Counted from the stretch's first letter, positions 23,989 through 34,075 are shown. The stretch: DNA of 64,000 nt from Flavobacterium sp. N3904 (GCF_025947305.1 NZ_CP110009.1:3947501-4011500); one strand, 5' to 3'. Program-made: numbers and translations. Notes: generated from the sequence alone by a model not told the origin.

Positions 23989-24005
23989 GCATTACTATTC
24001 TGGAT

Positions 24006-25316
24006 TTACCTCAACTGAGAACTATCAACTCTTGATGGTGTATCTTTTCCGCTTATAATCGAAGAGGAACTTAAAGCAATAGCCTTGATTATTTCGGTCA
24101 TGTTGTCAATATCTAAGGTCTCAATTTCGTCATCGGCTGTATGATAATTGGGTTCACTATCCATTTTTGATGTCGAAATGGTATGTGCTGGAACTCCTAA
24201 TTTGGCCAAAGTAGCGTTGTCTGAACGGTAAAATAATTGTTGTTCCGGATACGGATCGGGATAAAATTTGAAAGCAGTACCAGTCAAATTCTTTTGCAAA
24301 ATTTCTCCCATATTCGACTTTTCATATCCCGTAATATAAGCAGAGTTCTTTCCCCATTTTGATTCGGTTCCAATCATTTCCAAATTGAACATGGCTATCA
24401 CTTTATCCGCAGGAAGTTGTTTAGAGAAATATTTGGCGCCAAAACCACCCAATTCTTCTGCTACAAATGTGGTAAAAATGATAGTACGTTCGTTATTATT
24501 CTGTTTTTTGAAATAGTTGGCCAAAATAATTACTGCTGTACTTCCTGCAGCATCATCATTGGCACCATTATAAATAGAATCGGTTGCTGGATGAGGCGCA
24601 CCTTCTTCTGGAGAACCAACGCCAAGGTGATCATAATGACCAGAAAAAATCACATATTCATCCGGTTTGCTTTTTCCAGGCAACACTCCTACTACATTAT
24701 TTAATGATTTTTTGGAGATTGTATTGGTTAATTCAACTGAAAAAGTAGTTGCTTCTGCAACCCCAAAAACAAATAAAATAGTATTATTACCAGGATTGGA
24801 CGTGATTCTATCAATATGTTGAATATTGGGCAACACATTATCAAATGAAGCATCAACAAGTACCAAATAACTTTTGTCACTTTTGTAATACTCATTAAAT
24901 TTTTGTCCCAAATTATCTCCTTTGTTGATTCTTACAACGGCTATATCACTTTTCTCCGTCAACGAAACTTGCGGCTGATAAGAGAAAGTAACCACTTTCG
25001 CATTATCAATTTCTTTCCCGTCAATAGTAATTTTTGAAGACTTTGCTTTAGACTCCGTCATAGTAAACTCTTGTCTAAAATTGGGTGCTCCCATAAAGGT
25101 TTGCAATCCCGCTTTTTTAAACTCAGATTCGATAAAAGCCGATGCTTTGTCAATACCGGGAGTGAAAGTTCTTCTCCCCTGCATATCGTCTGCAGAAAGT
25201 ACTTTCTCTATTCGGGTAACTTCTTTGGTAGTTATTATTTTATCAATCGATTGCCCTTCAACAGCGCAACAAAAAACTAAACTTAAGGCAAAAAGACCTA
25301 AAACTTTTTTTTCCAT
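24006..25316 (-). CDS. Exported M28-family aminopeptidase
   Basis: A 436-aa protein with a signal peptide (about 1-21, ending VEGQ). An N-terminal region with a PA-like insert is followed by the zinc peptidase core: SGHYDHLG (His ligand), YNGANDDAAGS (bridging Asp), VAEELGGFGA (catalytic and ligand Glu) and a C-terminal NYHTADDE with the last His. M28 enzymes release N-terminal residues in the periplasm or outside. A second, shorter M28 gene lies at 30269. Confidence 0.88.
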   Translation of the reverse strand: MEKKVLGLFALSLVFCCAVEGQSIDKIITTKEVTRIEKVLSADDMQGRRTFTPGIDKASAFIESEFKKAGLQTFMGAPNFRQEFTMTESKAKSSKITIDGKEIDNAKVVTFSYQPQVSLTEKSDIAVVRINKGDNLGQKFNEYYKSDKSYLVLVDASFDNVLPNIQHIDRITSNPGNNTILFVFGVAEATTFSVELTNTISKKSLNNVVGVLPGKSKPDEYVIFSGHYDHLGVGSPEEGAPHPATDSIYNGANDDAAGSTAVIILANYFKKQNNNERTIIFTTFVAEELGGFGAKYFSKQLPADKVIAMFNLEMIGTESKWGKNSAYITGYEKSNMGEILQKNLTGTAFKFYPDPYPEQQLFYRSDNATLAKLGVPAHTISTSKMDSEPNYHTADDEIETLDIDNMTEIIKAIALSSSSIISGKDTPSRVDSSQLR

Positions 25317-25397
25317 ACTAAATTTCTATTATATTCGATAGTATGACAGAAATTATAACACTTTGTTACACTTTAAACTAAAATATTATTTTTAAAA

Positions 25398-26213
25398 TCA
25401 AAATCCCAAACTATCAAGATTTTGCAAAACAAATTCCTCTTCCAAAAACAGATCCTTTGACAATTTATTTTTCACGTAAGATTTTACTGCTGAAGCATTT
25501 TTCACCACTTCGCCAATTATGATAATAGCTGGAGAGGCAATTTCATTCTCTTTGACCAAAGTAGTAATAGAGCTAATGGTTCCAATCACTTTCTTTTCAG
25601 TTGTTTTTGTGCCGTTTTGGATAATTGCAATTGGTAAATCATCGGTTCTATTGTTTTGGTATAAAACAACAATCTCCTCCAGTTTATTCATTCCCATCAA
25701 AATAACAACTGTAGCCGAAGATTGTGAAGCCAAAGCCACATCTTTAGAAAGTTTGTGATCGGAAGTGGTTCCGGTAATTACCCAAAAACTCTCGGCGACC
25801 TTTCTTTGCGTCAGACTAATTCCGTTGCAAGCCGGCACACCCAATGCAGATGATATTCCGGGAACAATGGCAGTTTCTATTCCAAATTGCTGAGCAAAAT
25901 CTATTTCCTCACTTCCTCTTCCAAAAACAAAAGGATCTCCGCCTTTTAAACGAACAACGTGCCCATATTTTTGAGCCATAGAAACAATAAGATCATTAAT
26001 TTGATCTTGACTGTATGCATGACAACCAAAACGTTTTCCAACAAATATAATTTCAGCCTGTTTGGCGTACTGCAATAACTCTTCGTTAACCAAGGCGTCA
26101 TACAAGACAACATCGGCATTTTCCAATGCTTTTATTGCTTTAAGGGTAATCAATTCAGCATCACCCGGTCCAGCTCCTACAATTGTCAACTTTGGTTTAT
26201 TAATTTGTATCAT
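25398..26213 (-). CDS. cobA: Uroporphyrinogen-III C-methyltransferase
   Basis: A 271-aa protein from the ATG at 26213; the longer ORF to 26294 adds an unlikely leader. SAM-dependent tetrapyrrole methylase motifs: LTIVGAGPGDAELITLKA at the start, VLYDALVNEELL, RLKGGDPFVFGRGSEE and VPGISSALGVPA. It makes precorrin-2 from uroporphyrinogen III for siroheme (or cobalamin). No sirohydrochlorin ferrochelatase domain is fused. Confidence 0.92.
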   Translation of the reverse strand: MIQINKPKLTIVGAGPGDAELITLKAIKALENADVVLYDALVNEELLQYAKQAEIIFVGKRFGCHAYSQDQINDLIVSMAQKYGHVVRLKGGDPFVFGRGSEEIDFAQQFGIETAIVPGISSALGVPACNGISLTQRKVAESFWVITGTTSDHKLSKDVALASQSSATVVILMGMNKLEEIVVLYQNNRTDDLPIAIIQNGTKTTEKKVIGTISSITTLVKENEIASPAIIIIGEVVKNASAVKSYVKNKLSKDLFLEEEFVLQNLDSLGF

Positions 26214-26340
26214 GATATAATGTATGAAGCGTTTTTTTACAACTAAGTAAAAATACTTATGCAAATGTAAGTATTTAAAAGATTGAGTAAACAAAATTTC
26301 CTTATTATTTGTTCTGGAAAAAATACTTTTGACTATTAGA

Positions 26341-26372
26341 CAAAAAAAAGCCCAAAACTTGAGATTTTGGGC
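26341..26372 (-). terminator. Terminator after the arginase gene
   Basis: Stem GCCCAAAA / TTTTGGGC followed on the minus strand by a run of T. Confidence 0.8.
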
Positions 26373-26393
26373 AAATTATTATTCTTAAACTAA

Positions 26394-27356
26394 TTATTCA
26401 ATAGGCAAAATAAGTGTTGCCGTTATGGCTTCCAAAACCTCAAAAGCAGTTTCGGCCATTTTGTTTCCTTTGGTATCCAAAAGCGGATTTACCTCAACAA
26501 CTTCAATACATACCACTTTTTTGGATTGAATGATTTGATTTATAATGTCAATAATCTCATATTGATCAAATCCTCTTGAAACAGGAGTTCCTGTTCCAAA
26601 CGAAATCAAATCACAATCCATCGAATCTACATCAAATGAAACATACAAAACATCGCAATGTGCTAATTTAGCCAATGCTTCGTCGACACAAGTTTCTAGA
26701 CCTCTATAGCGAATCTCATCAACTTTATAATTCCGAATTTGGAGTTTTTCTATTTGTTTGTTTTCTGCTTCTTCGGTATCCCGGACTCCAAAATAGACTA
26801 AATATTCAGCCAATACTTTTGGGCCATTAACACCAATATTTTTCATTTCGTTCCAATGAGCCTGAGTATCCTTGGCTACGTCATTGACTTGGCAATCTAA
26901 ATTATCATTACCAAGAACAGCCGCCAATGGCATTCCGTGAATATTTCCGGATGGCGTAGTGTAAGGCGAATGCAAATCGGCATGGGCATCAATCCATATA
27001 ACGCCAACTGTCTGGTCAGGATATGCCGCTTTAATACCGCTAATAGTCCCCAATGCAGATGAATGGTCACCTGATAAAACTATGGGAAAATAATTATTGC
27101 TTAAATTCTTCTTTACGCTGTTACACACGCGAGAACATTGTTCAACCACATGTTCAATCCTTTTGGCAACCGAACTACGGTATTTATCATAAATGGACTC
27201 GTTATGCGTTTTTACATCTTCAAATTCATATTCATTAAAATACTCACTATTCTTGTTTATGGCCGCAATTTCTATAGCATCAATACCCATATCAGATCCG
27301 CGAGTACCAGCCCCAATATCCGAACGGTTTTTTATTATTTTAATAGACTTTTGCAT
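26394..27356 (-). CDS. rocF: Arginase-family hydrolase
   Basis: A 320-aa ureohydrolase. Manganese motifs are in order: SGDHSSALG (GDHS), IWIDAHADLHSP (DAHxD) and SFDVDSMDC (DxD). It probably cleaves arginine to ornithine and urea, because the gene directly upstream is ornithine aminotransferase and the two form an operon with a 42-base gap. A formimidoylglutamase role is less likely in this context. Confidence 0.87.
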   Translation of the reverse strand: MQKSIKIIKNRSDIGAGTRGSDMGIDAIEIAAINKNSEYFNEYEFEDVKTHNESIYDKYRSSVAKRIEHVVEQCSRVCNSVKKNLSNNYFPIVLSGDHSSALGTISGIKAAYPDQTVGVIWIDAHADLHSPYTTPSGNIHGMPLAAVLGNDNLDCQVNDVAKDTQAHWNEMKNIGVNGPKVLAEYLVYFGVRDTEEAENKQIEKLQIRNYKVDEIRYRGLETCVDEALAKLAHCDVLYVSFDVDSMDCDLISFGTGTPVSRGFDQYEIIDIINQIIQSKKVVCIEVVEVNPLLDTKGNKMAETAFEVLEAITATLILPIE

Positions 27357-27398
27357 GAACAGATTATTAGATTACTAGACTCTTAGAAACTTAGATTC

Positions 27399-28649
27399 TT
27401 ATTTAAAATCATTTAATGCTCTTTCGATAATAGCCAAACACTCTTGGATTTGAGCTTCTGTGATTACCAATGGTGGTGCAAAACGGATTTTGTTACCATG
27501 AGTAGGTTTTGCCAATAATCCGTAATCTCTAAAACGGAGACAGATATCCCAAGCCAAATCAGATTCCTCCCCACTGTTGATTACAATAGCATTCAACAAA
27601 CCTTTTCCACGAACCAATTCGATTAACGGGTTTCTTTCTGCAATTTCATTAAGCCCTTTTCTTAATTGAATTCCTAATTTCTCTGCATTTTCAGATAAGT
27701 TTTCCTCACGCACCACTTCTAGCGCAGCAATAGCGACAGCAGCAGCAATAGGATTTCCACCAAAAGTAGATCCGTGTTGCCCTGGTTTGATCACATTCAT
27801 GATTTCATTGTTGGCTAATACTGCTGATACTGGGTAAACACCACCTGAAATTGCTTTTCCCAAAATCAAAATATCCGGTTGAACATTTTCATGATGCACA
27901 GCCAATAATTTACCAGTTCTCGCAATTCCTGTTTGTACCTCATCGGCTATAAATAATACATTATGCGCTTCGCAAAGCACCTTGGCTTTGGCCAAATAAC
28001 CTTCGCTAGGTACATAAACTCCTGCTTCACCCTGAATGGGTTCTACCAAAAATCCCGCAATGTTTTTTGAAGATTTCAAAACATTTTCTAAAGCCTCGGT
28101 ATCATCGTAAGGAATTTTTACAAATCCTTCAGTGAAAGGACCAAAACTTTTTCTAGCACTTTCATCATTGGAAAATGAAATAATAGTGGTCGTTCTTCCA
28201 TGAAAATTATTCTCACAAACAATAATTTGTGCTTGATTTTCCGGAATTCCTTTTACTTCATACGCCCATTTTCTACACAATTTCAAAGCCGTTTCTACAG
28301 CCTCTGCTCCTGTGTTCATTGGCAACACTTTATCAAAACCAAAATAATTAGTTATATATTCTTCATATACTCCCAATTGATCGTTATGAAAAGCACGTGA
28401 TGTCAATGTCAATGTTTGAGCCTGTTTTACCATTGCACCTACAATTTTTGGATGACAATGTCCTTGATTTACAGCCGAATAAGCCGATAAGAAATCGAAA
28501 TATTTTTTCCCGTCAACATCCCATACAAAAACACCTTCACCTCTTTCCAAAACAACCGGCAACGGATGGTAATTATGAGCTCCATATTTGTTTTCTTTTT
28601 CAATTAAAACTTCCGATTTGGAAGAAAGTTCTTGTGTTGTATGTGACAT
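27399..28649 (-). CDS. rocD: Ornithine--oxo-acid transaminase
   Basis: A 416-aa class-III PLP aminotransferase. [30 protein letters not shown] and [14 protein letters not shown] (the Lys that binds PLP) match ornithine aminotransferase. It turns ornithine plus 2-oxoglutarate into glutamate semialdehyde and glutamate. First gene of the rocD-rocF operon, with a -7 motif at 28678-28685 and a divergent Lrp gene. Confidence 0.93.
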   Translation of the reverse strand: MSHTTQELSSKSEVLIEKENKYGAHNYHPLPVVLERGEGVFVWDVDGKKYFDFLSAYSAVNQGHCHPKIVGAMVKQAQTLTLTSRAFHNDQLGVYEEYITNYFGFDKVLPMNTGAEAVETALKLCRKWAYEVKGIPENQAQIIVCENNFHGRTTTIISFSNDESARKSFGPFTEGFVKIPYDDTEALENVLKSSKNIAGFLVEPIQGEAGVYVPSEGYLAKAKVLCEAHNVLFIADEVQTGIARTGKLLAVHHENVQPDILILGKAISGGVYPVSAVLANNEIMNVIKPGQHGSTFGGNPIAAAVAIAALEVVREENLSENAEKLGIQLRKGLNEIAERNPLIELVRGKGLLNAIVINSGEESDLAWDICLRFRDYGLLAKPTHGNKIRFAPPLVITEAQIQECLAIIERALNDFK

Positions 28650-28677
28650 GATTAGTTCTTATTTAAAATTTGAAAAA

Positions 28678-28685
28678 CAAAAGTA
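28678..28685 (-). promoter_or_regulatory. -7 element of the rocD promoter
   Basis: On the minus strand this reads TACTTTTG, an exact TAnnTTTG, about 30 bases before the rocD ATG. The -33 element is only partly conserved. Confidence 0.5.
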
Positions 28686-28723
28686 ATTAAAATTTTTATT
28701 TTTAAGCTAAAAAAACTTATTTT

Positions 28724-28781
28724 TGACTTAAATATAACAATTTTAAATAAAAATATTTTTATTTAAACAAAAATTAAGTCA
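28724..28781. promoter_or_regulatory. Large palindromic operator, probably for Lrp
   Basis: A 26-base perfect AT palindrome (28742-28767) is framed by TGACTTAA (28724-28731) and TTAAGTCA (28774-28781), between rocD and the divergent Lrp-type gene. Lrp/AsnC octamers bind extended AT-rich symmetric sites, so this is the natural candidate. Confidence 0.6.
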
Positions 28782-28888
28782 TATTTTTAATTTAACATTT
28801 AAGCATCTTTATACTGAAAAATATCAATAAAAAAAGAATTACTTTTATAACTCCAAAAAAAGTGATTTTAACTTTAAAAAACGTAAAA

Positions 28889-29341
28889 ATGGAAATATTA
28901 GATGAATTTGATATTAATATAATAAAAGAACTTGAAAAAGACGGAAGAATGGCGTTTTCGGCTATTGCATCCAACTTAAAAATATCAAATACAATGGTGC
29001 ATCAACGCATCAATCGCTTGATGGAAAATGGAATTATTACTGGAATTAAACCCACTTTGAACGAAAAAAAAATAGGCTACGATTGGGGAGCTTTTACAGG
29101 AATTACATTAAAAAAAGACCAAGATTCGAGTAAAGTGATTGAGGCCCTAAAAAACATTCCCGAAGTAACAGAATGCTATTTTATAACTGGCTCTTACACG
29201 CTGTATATAAAAATGATTGCAAAAGATCATGAACATATGAGAAAACTACTTTATGAACAAATTGACAATATTCCCGGCATCGCTAAAACCGATTCTTTAA
29301 TAGAACTGGGTTGCGCTTTTAAACGAAACATAAGTTTTTAA
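28889..29341 (+). CDS. Lrp/AsnC-family regulator
   Basis: A 150-aa protein from the ATG at 28889. The N-terminal HTH (LDEFDINIIKELEKDGRMAFSAIASNLKISNTMVHQRINRL by position) and the C-terminal RAM ligand domain (VTECYFITGSYTLYIKM) are both complete. Divergent from rocD-rocF, so it probably controls arginine/ornithine catabolism in response to an amino acid. Confidence 0.9.
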   Translation: MEILDEFDINIIKELEKDGRMAFSAIASNLKISNTMVHQRINRLMENGIITGIKPTLNEKKIGYDWGAFTGITLKKDQDSSKVIEALKNIPEVTECYFITGSYTLYIKMIAKDHEHMRKLLYEQIDNIPGIAKTDSLIELGCAFKRNISF

Positions 29342-29398
29342 CATATTTTTACTTGAAAAAATACTATTTCAAAAAAAAGCCTTTTTACAAACAAAATA

Positions 29399-29434
29399 CA
29401 ACCTCAAAAGATATCACTTTCGAGGTTTTTTTTA
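29399..29434 (+). terminator. Terminator after the Lrp gene
   Basis: Stem AACCTC / GAGGTT followed by eight or more T. Confidence 0.75.
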
Positions 29435-29472
29435 TATCATTATTATTCAGATATTTGTAAAAACAGAAAGCC

Positions 29473-30246
29473 ATGAAAAACTTAAAATTTATAATTTTCG
29501 GAATGGTATTAATTACAAATCAGCTACTTGCACAATTAAAACCGGTACAATACAAAGATGGAAGTCAGATTCTAAATGGTTTCAAGATAGCTCCTGTAAA
29601 GAAGAGTATCGAGAAACCCGGTGTTTTAATATTGCCCGCTTGGAAAGGTATTGATAACCTCTCTAAAGATACTGCTGACAAACTTTCAAAAATGGGATAT
29701 TATGCTTTTATAGCTGATATTTACGGTGAAGGAAATTATCCCAAAGACAATAACGAAGCAGGAAATAATGCTGGGTATTACAAAAAAAACTTCGAAGCTT
29801 ATCAAAAAAGAATCTCCTTAGCCTTACAACAACTAATTGCAGCAGGAGCCAATCCAGATAATATTGTTGTTATTGGGTATTGCTTTGGAGGAACTGGAGC
29901 ACTTGAAGCAGCCCGCGGTCATCTCAATGTAAAAGGTGCTGTATCCTTTCATGGTGGTTTAGGGAAAGACGAGTTTCGTACAACAGAACCCATTACGGCA
30001 AAAATACTAGTCTGTCATGGTGCAGATGATCCATACGAATCTACCGAAGAAATTTTGAATTTCCAAAAAGAAATGCGGGACTCAAAGGCCGACTGGCAAA
30101 TGATTTATTATTCTAATGCTGTGCATTCCTTCACCAATCCAGAATCGGGAACAGACAATTCCAAAGGGGCAGCTTATAATGAAAAAGCGGCCAAACGTTC
30201 TTGGGAACATTTAAAATTATTCCTTAACGAAACACTAAAAAAATAA
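29473..30246 (+). CDS. Exported dienelactone hydrolase-family protein
   Basis: A 257-aa alpha/beta hydrolase with a signal peptide (about 1-20, ending LLAQ). GYCFGGTGALEAAR has the nucleophilic Cys typical of dienelactone hydrolases (GxCxGG), ADDPYE supplies the Asp, and YSNAVHSFTNP the His. The substrate is unknown; most such paralogues are general esterases. Followed after 22 bases by an M28 peptidase gene. Confidence 0.87.
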   Translation: MKNLKFIIFGMVLITNQLLAQLKPVQYKDGSQILNGFKIAPVKKSIEKPGVLILPAWKGIDNLSKDTADKLSKMGYYAFIADIYGEGNYPKDNNEAGNNAGYYKKNFEAYQKRISLALQQLIAAGANPDNIVVIGYCFGGTGALEAARGHLNVKGAVSFHGGLGKDEFRTTEPITAKILVCHGADDPYESTEEILNFQKEMRDSKADWQMIYYSNAVHSFTNPESGTDNSKGAAYNEKAAKRSWEHLKLFLNETLKK

Positions 30247-30268
30247 ACCCTAATATTTTAATTTATCA

Positions 30269-31285
30269 ATGAAAAAAGTCTTAACCTTACTTGTAATTTT
30301 TACAACACTTTCTTGTATTGCCCAAAAGAAAGCCGTCAATAACGACGACCCAACAAAATTCATGAACTCCATTACGGCGGAGAAACTAAAAACCAAACTC
30401 ACCATCGTTGCTTCTGATGAAATGGAAGGTCGCGATACTGGATCCAAAGGGCAAAAAAAAGCAGGCAAATACCTTATCAGTCAGTATAAAAAGAGTAAAA
30501 TTTCTTTTCCTACAGGGGCGAAAAATTACTACCAACCCATTCCCGCAGCTTATCTTAATGCGAAACGCAATGAAAACCTACCTGATTCTGAAAATATTTG
30601 GGCTTTTATTAAAGGTTCTGAAAAACCAGATGAAATACTCGTAATTTCGGCACATTATGATCATGTTGGAATCAAAAATGGAGAAATTTATAATGGTGCA
30701 GATGATGATGGCTCCGGTACAGTTGCAGTTCTTCAAATTGCTGAAGCCTTTCAAAAGGCAAAAAAAGCGGGTCATGGCCCGAAACGTTCTATATTATTTC
30801 TTCATGTAACCGGCGAAGAACATGGCTTGCATGGTTCCCGTTTTTACTCAGAAAACCCTTTGTTCCCTATTGCCAATACAATTGCTGACATAAACATAGA
30901 CATGATAGGCCGTCGTGATGTAGAACATGCCAATACCAATAATTACGTTTATGTAATTGGTGCAGACAGATTGTCTAGTGATTTGCATAACATTACAGTC
31001 GCTCAAAACGATAAATACACAAAAATAGATTTAGATTTTAAATTTAATGACCCCAAAGATCCAAACCATTTTTACGAGCGTTCCGATCATTATAATTTTG
31101 CTAAACACGGGATTCCTGCCGTATTCCTTTTCAATGGAGTACACGCAGATTATCATCAAAAAACAGACGAAGTTGACAAAATTGAATTTGATGCTTTAGC
31201 CAAAAGAGCGCAACTCGCATTTGTAATTGCATGGGATTTGGCCAACAGACCTGACAGAATTGTGGTTGACAAACCAATTCTGTAA
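30269..31285 (+). CDS. Exported M28-family peptidase
   Basis: A 338-aa protein with a signal peptide or lipobox-like start (TLSC, about residue 15). Zinc peptidase motifs: SAHYDHVG (His), YNGADDDGSGT (Asp), HVTGEEHGLHGS (Glu pair), NIDMIGR and the late HADYHQKTDE. A single-domain enzyme, shorter than the M28 protein at 24006-25316. Probably degrades peptides in the envelope. Confidence 0.88.
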   Translation: MKKVLTLLVIFTTLSCIAQKKAVNNDDPTKFMNSITAEKLKTKLTIVASDEMEGRDTGSKGQKKAGKYLISQYKKSKISFPTGAKNYYQPIPAAYLNAKRNENLPDSENIWAFIKGSEKPDEILVISAHYDHVGIKNGEIYNGADDDGSGTVAVLQIAEAFQKAKKAGHGPKRSILFLHVTGEEHGLHGSRFYSENPLFPIANTIADINIDMIGRRDVEHANTNNYVYVIGADRLSSDLHNITVAQNDKYTKIDLDFKFNDPKDPNHFYERSDHYNFAKHGIPAVFLFNGVHADYHQKTDEVDKIEFDALAKRAQLAFVIAWDLANRPDRIVVDKPIL

Positions 31286-31330
31286 TTCGGTTGATACAAT
31301 TCCATTAATTACCGTTTACCTCGTAAACAA

Positions 31331-31361
31331 TAAAGAGCTTTGAAAAATTCAAAGCTCTTTG
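31331..31361 (+). terminator. Terminator after the M28 gene
   Basis: Stem AAAGAGCTTTGAA / TTCAAAGCTCTTT. Confidence 0.8.
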
Positions 31362-31524
31362 TTGTTTTAGTCTAAAGCCAAAAATATCTGCTTAAACAAA
31401 ATTTTAATTTGCGCAAAAAAACTTCAAATTTTTACAGTATTTTTTTTTATTGTTTAACTTGCAATGGTTTTCAAAACAAAAGTGATTTTTTTTTAATTGA
31501 AATAAAAGAACACTACCAATCTTA

Positions 31525-32646
31525 TTGACAATGACAGAAAAACACAATTCAGTTCCAAATTTGGAGAACAACTATATATTCGAACATTTCTTCGAATTAT
31601 CAGCTGACTTGTTATGCATAGCAGGATTTGATGGTTTTTTCAAAAAAATAAATCCAGCCGTTTCACAATTATTAGGCTATACCAATGAAGAATTATTTTC
31701 AAAACCCATAAACTGGTTTGTTCATAATGATGACCAAGATTATACAGCAAAAGTTCGAAAAGAACTCCTTAATAATAAACCGTTGTTAAATTTTGAAAAC
31801 CGATACTTGACAAAGAACGGCGATATTGTATGGCTATCCTGGACATCTATGCCAATAGCTAATGAAAAATTAGTCTATGCCGTCGCTAAAGATATAACAC
31901 ACAATAAAAAACTAGAAGAGGAAAGAAATTTACTTCTCGCGAAATTCACACAAACAAATAAAGAGCTCAAAAAATTAAGCTACACCAGTTCCCATGATTT
32001 GAGATCACCTGTAAATAATCTACTTTCCATTTTTAGCCTTTTAGATATTTCTAAAATTGAAGATACCGAAACATTACAATTTATTGAAATGCTGAAAACA
32101 ACCAGCGAAAGTTTGAAACAAGCTTTAAACGATTATATAGACATTTTAATACTTAAGGACAATGCCATTATTCACGCTGAGGAATTAGACTTACATGCCT
32201 CTCTAGACATTGTAATACGTTCGATAGGCACCTTGATACAAAAGTCGAAAGCCACCATTAATATCAATGTTTCCGAATTAGAAAAAATCAACTTTAATAA
32301 AGAATACTTAGAAAGCATTTTCCTGAATTTAATAACCAATTCGATTAAATATTCCAAACCGGGTTGTGCACCAATTATTACCATTTATTCAAGAAAAAAA
32401 GATGGAATTGATCAGTTAATTTTTTCGGATAATGGCCTAGGTTTTGATATGGAAATTGTAAAGGACAAAATTTTCGGCTTGCATCAAAAATTTCACAACC
32501 ATATTGACAGTAAAGGCATCGGACTTTATTTAGTAAACAATCATATTACCAGTTTAGGAGGCAAAATTGAAGTCGAAAGCAAAATTAATGAAGGAACAAA
32601 ATTTATCATATCCTTCAAAAACGAATTAGTTTATAAAAAGCCTTGA
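31525..32646 (+). CDS. PAS-domain sensor histidine kinase
   Basis: A 373-aa cytosolic protein without membrane segments. A PAS domain (about 20-130, FEHFFELSADLLCIAGFDG ... LSWTSMPIANEK) is followed by a coiled coil, an H-box SHDLRSPVNN with the phosphoacceptor His (about residue 155) and an HATPase_c domain (NLITNSIKYS N-box, DNGLGFD G1, GIGLYLVNNH G2). No response regulator is adjacent. It may sense an intracellular signal or a cofactor bound by PAS. Confidence 0.9.
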   Translation: MTMTEKHNSVPNLENNYIFEHFFELSADLLCIAGFDGFFKKINPAVSQLLGYTNEELFSKPINWFVHNDDQDYTAKVRKELLNNKPLLNFENRYLTKNGDIVWLSWTSMPIANEKLVYAVAKDITHNKKLEEERNLLLAKFTQTNKELKKLSYTSSHDLRSPVNNLLSIFSLLDISKIEDTETLQFIEMLKTTSESLKQALNDYIDILILKDNAIIHAEELDLHASLDIVIRSIGTLIQKSKATININVSELEKINFNKEYLESIFLNLITNSIKYSKPGCAPIITIYSRKKDGIDQLIFSDNGLGFDMEIVKDKIFGLHQKFHNHIDSKGIGLYLVNNHITSLGGKIEVESKINEGTKFIISFKNELVYKKP

Positions 32647-32669
32647 ATTTCTTCAAGGCTTTTTTTTTG
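32636..32669. terminator. Terminator between histidine kinase and DUF1508 gene
   Basis: Stem AAAGCCTTGAA / TTCAAGGCTTT with a T run; probably used by the histidine kinase gene. Confidence 0.78.
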
Positions 32670-32687
32670 TGAAATAATTATAATTTA

Positions 32688-33017
32688 TTACAAATCTTCT
32701 TTTACATCTGCATCGGGAGCATTTCTCTTTACAGATTCAATCCCGTTATCACGTGCTGCAACCGATTCATACATTTCGCTACTTCCAATAATTTGACCAT
32801 TAGTTGCTTTAAGATTAAAATAAGGTTTTCCGTTTTTGGCTTCCAATTTATCAAATCTTGCATCTACTTGAGAATTTTTTCTCACGGACTCGATTCCATT
32901 TTCGCAAGATGCTTTGGCTGTATAGCCCTCACTGGCAAGAATAACTTGTCCGTTTGCCGCTTTTAACACAAACTGAAATTCATCATTTTTTCTTTTACTA
33001 ATTAAAAAAGTCCCCAT
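32688..33017 (-). CDS. DUF1508 (YegP/UPF0339) protein
   Basis: A 109-aa protein from the ATG at 33017. Two tandem copies of the DUF1508 unit: FQFVLKAANGQVILASEGY...CENGIESVRKNS and PYFNLKATNGQIIGSSEMY...RDNGIESVKRNA. These small proteins are widespread with no settled function. No signal peptide. The longer ORF start at 33056 adds a stretch without support. Confidence 0.87.
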   Translation of the reverse strand: MGTFLISKRKNDEFQFVLKAANGQVILASEGYTAKASCENGIESVRKNSQVDARFDKLEAKNGKPYFNLKATNGQIIGSSEMYESVAARDNGIESVKRNAPDADVKEDL

Positions 33018-33122
33018 AAATATTATTTTTTTTTTAAATTGATTAATTACAAGCAATTTAACAAAAACTAATTTATTTTAAATTAAGAAATTAATAATTA
33101 TTTCATCACGAAACTTTACCCC

Positions 33123-33157
33123 ACAAAAAAAGCCTTGAATTACTTCAAGGCTTTTGA
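33123..33157 (-). terminator. Terminator after tRNA-His
   Basis: Minus-strand stem AAAGCCTTGAA / TTCAAGGCTTT with T run, directly behind the tRNA 3' end. Confidence 0.75.
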
Positions 33158-33163
33158 CTTTTG

Positions 33164-33238
33164 GGTGAATGACCGGGTTCGAACCGGCGACCCTCGGTAC
33201 CACAAACCGATGCTCTAACCAGCTGAGCTACAATCACC
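33164..33238 (-). tRNA. tRNA-His (GTG)
   Basis: Read on the minus strand the cloverleaf is complete: D arm AGCTCAGCTGGTTAGAGC, anticodon stem TCGGT/ACCGA with loop TTGTGGT (anticodon GTG), and T arm GCCGGTTCGAACCCGGT. The extra 5' G pairs with C73, a hallmark of tRNA-His. There is one T-T mismatch in the acceptor stem, and CCA is not encoded. Confidence 0.92.
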
Positions 33239-33314
33239 ATTTGCGCTTAGCGGTTGCAAATATAGAACAAATGTTTACTTCTGCAAACAAAAAATTAAAA
33301 AAAATTAAACAATT

Positions 33315-34031
33315 TTACCTCAAATCACTTAAACTATTGACTGCCAAACATCTTTCTACAGTAAAACCTTCGGCATGTTCTACGCCTGTTAGTCTCCCCA
33401 AATCCCTCGAACGGTAATTAAGGCTTTCCAAGAAGTTTTTACTGGATATTGGCGACTCTGGTTCTTTCGAATTTGGATCATAAAATTGAGAACGATAGGC
33501 CAAAATAGATTCTATTTTGGCATCTGTAAACCCTGTAATATCCACTACAAAATCAGGTTCTATGTTTTTCCACTGAATATAATGATATACCAATTTGGGT
33601 CTCCATGGTTTTTGAATTTCTCCATCAAGAACCGTTTCTGTTTTTAACAAACCAGATAAAAAACAAGCATCAGAAACCAGTTTGCTTCCCTTCCCGTGAT
33701 CGATATGCCGATCATCTATTGCGTTACACAATACAATCTCGGGTTGGTATTTGCGAATCATTTTTATAACTTCCAATTGATGTTTTTCGTCATTTACAAA
33801 AAAACCATCACGCATGTTCAAATTCTCCCGAACAGAAACACCTAATATTTTCGCAGCATCATTTGCTTCCTGATCACGAATGGCGGCAGAGCCACGAGTA
33901 CCCAATTCTCCTCGTGTTAAATCTATAATTCCAACAGTTTTTCCTAAAGAAATCTCTTTTAAGATTGTCCCGGAACATCCCAATTCTACATCGTCTGGAT
34001 GTGCACCAAAAGCTAGTATATCTAATTTCAT
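33315..34031 (-). CDS. bshB1: Bacillithiol biosynthesis deacetylase BshB1
   Basis: A 238-aa PIG-L-family zinc hydrolase. AFGAHPDDVELGCSGTI (zinc-binding HPDD) is at residues 7-23, and DRHIDHGKGSKLVSDACF supplies the later His. FLSGL and AEGFTVERC near the C-terminus are typical of BshB1. It removes the acetyl group from GlcNAc-malate in bacillithiol synthesis. Bacillithiol genes are common in Flavobacteriia. Confidence 0.9.
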   Translation of the reverse strand: MKLDILAFGAHPDDVELGCSGTILKEISLGKTVGIIDLTRGELGTRGSAAIRDQEANDAAKILGVSVRENLNMRDGFFVNDEKHQLEVIKMIRKYQPEIVLCNAIDDRHIDHGKGSKLVSDACFLSGLLKTETVLDGEIQKPWRPKLVYHYIQWKNIEPDFVVDITGFTDAKIESILAYRSQFYDPNSKEPESPISSKNFLESLNYRSRDLGRLTGVEHAEGFTVERCLAVNSLSDLR

Positions 34032-34075
34032 TTATTTTCTGTTTTCTGTTTTCTGTTTTTTATAAAATCTGTAAT

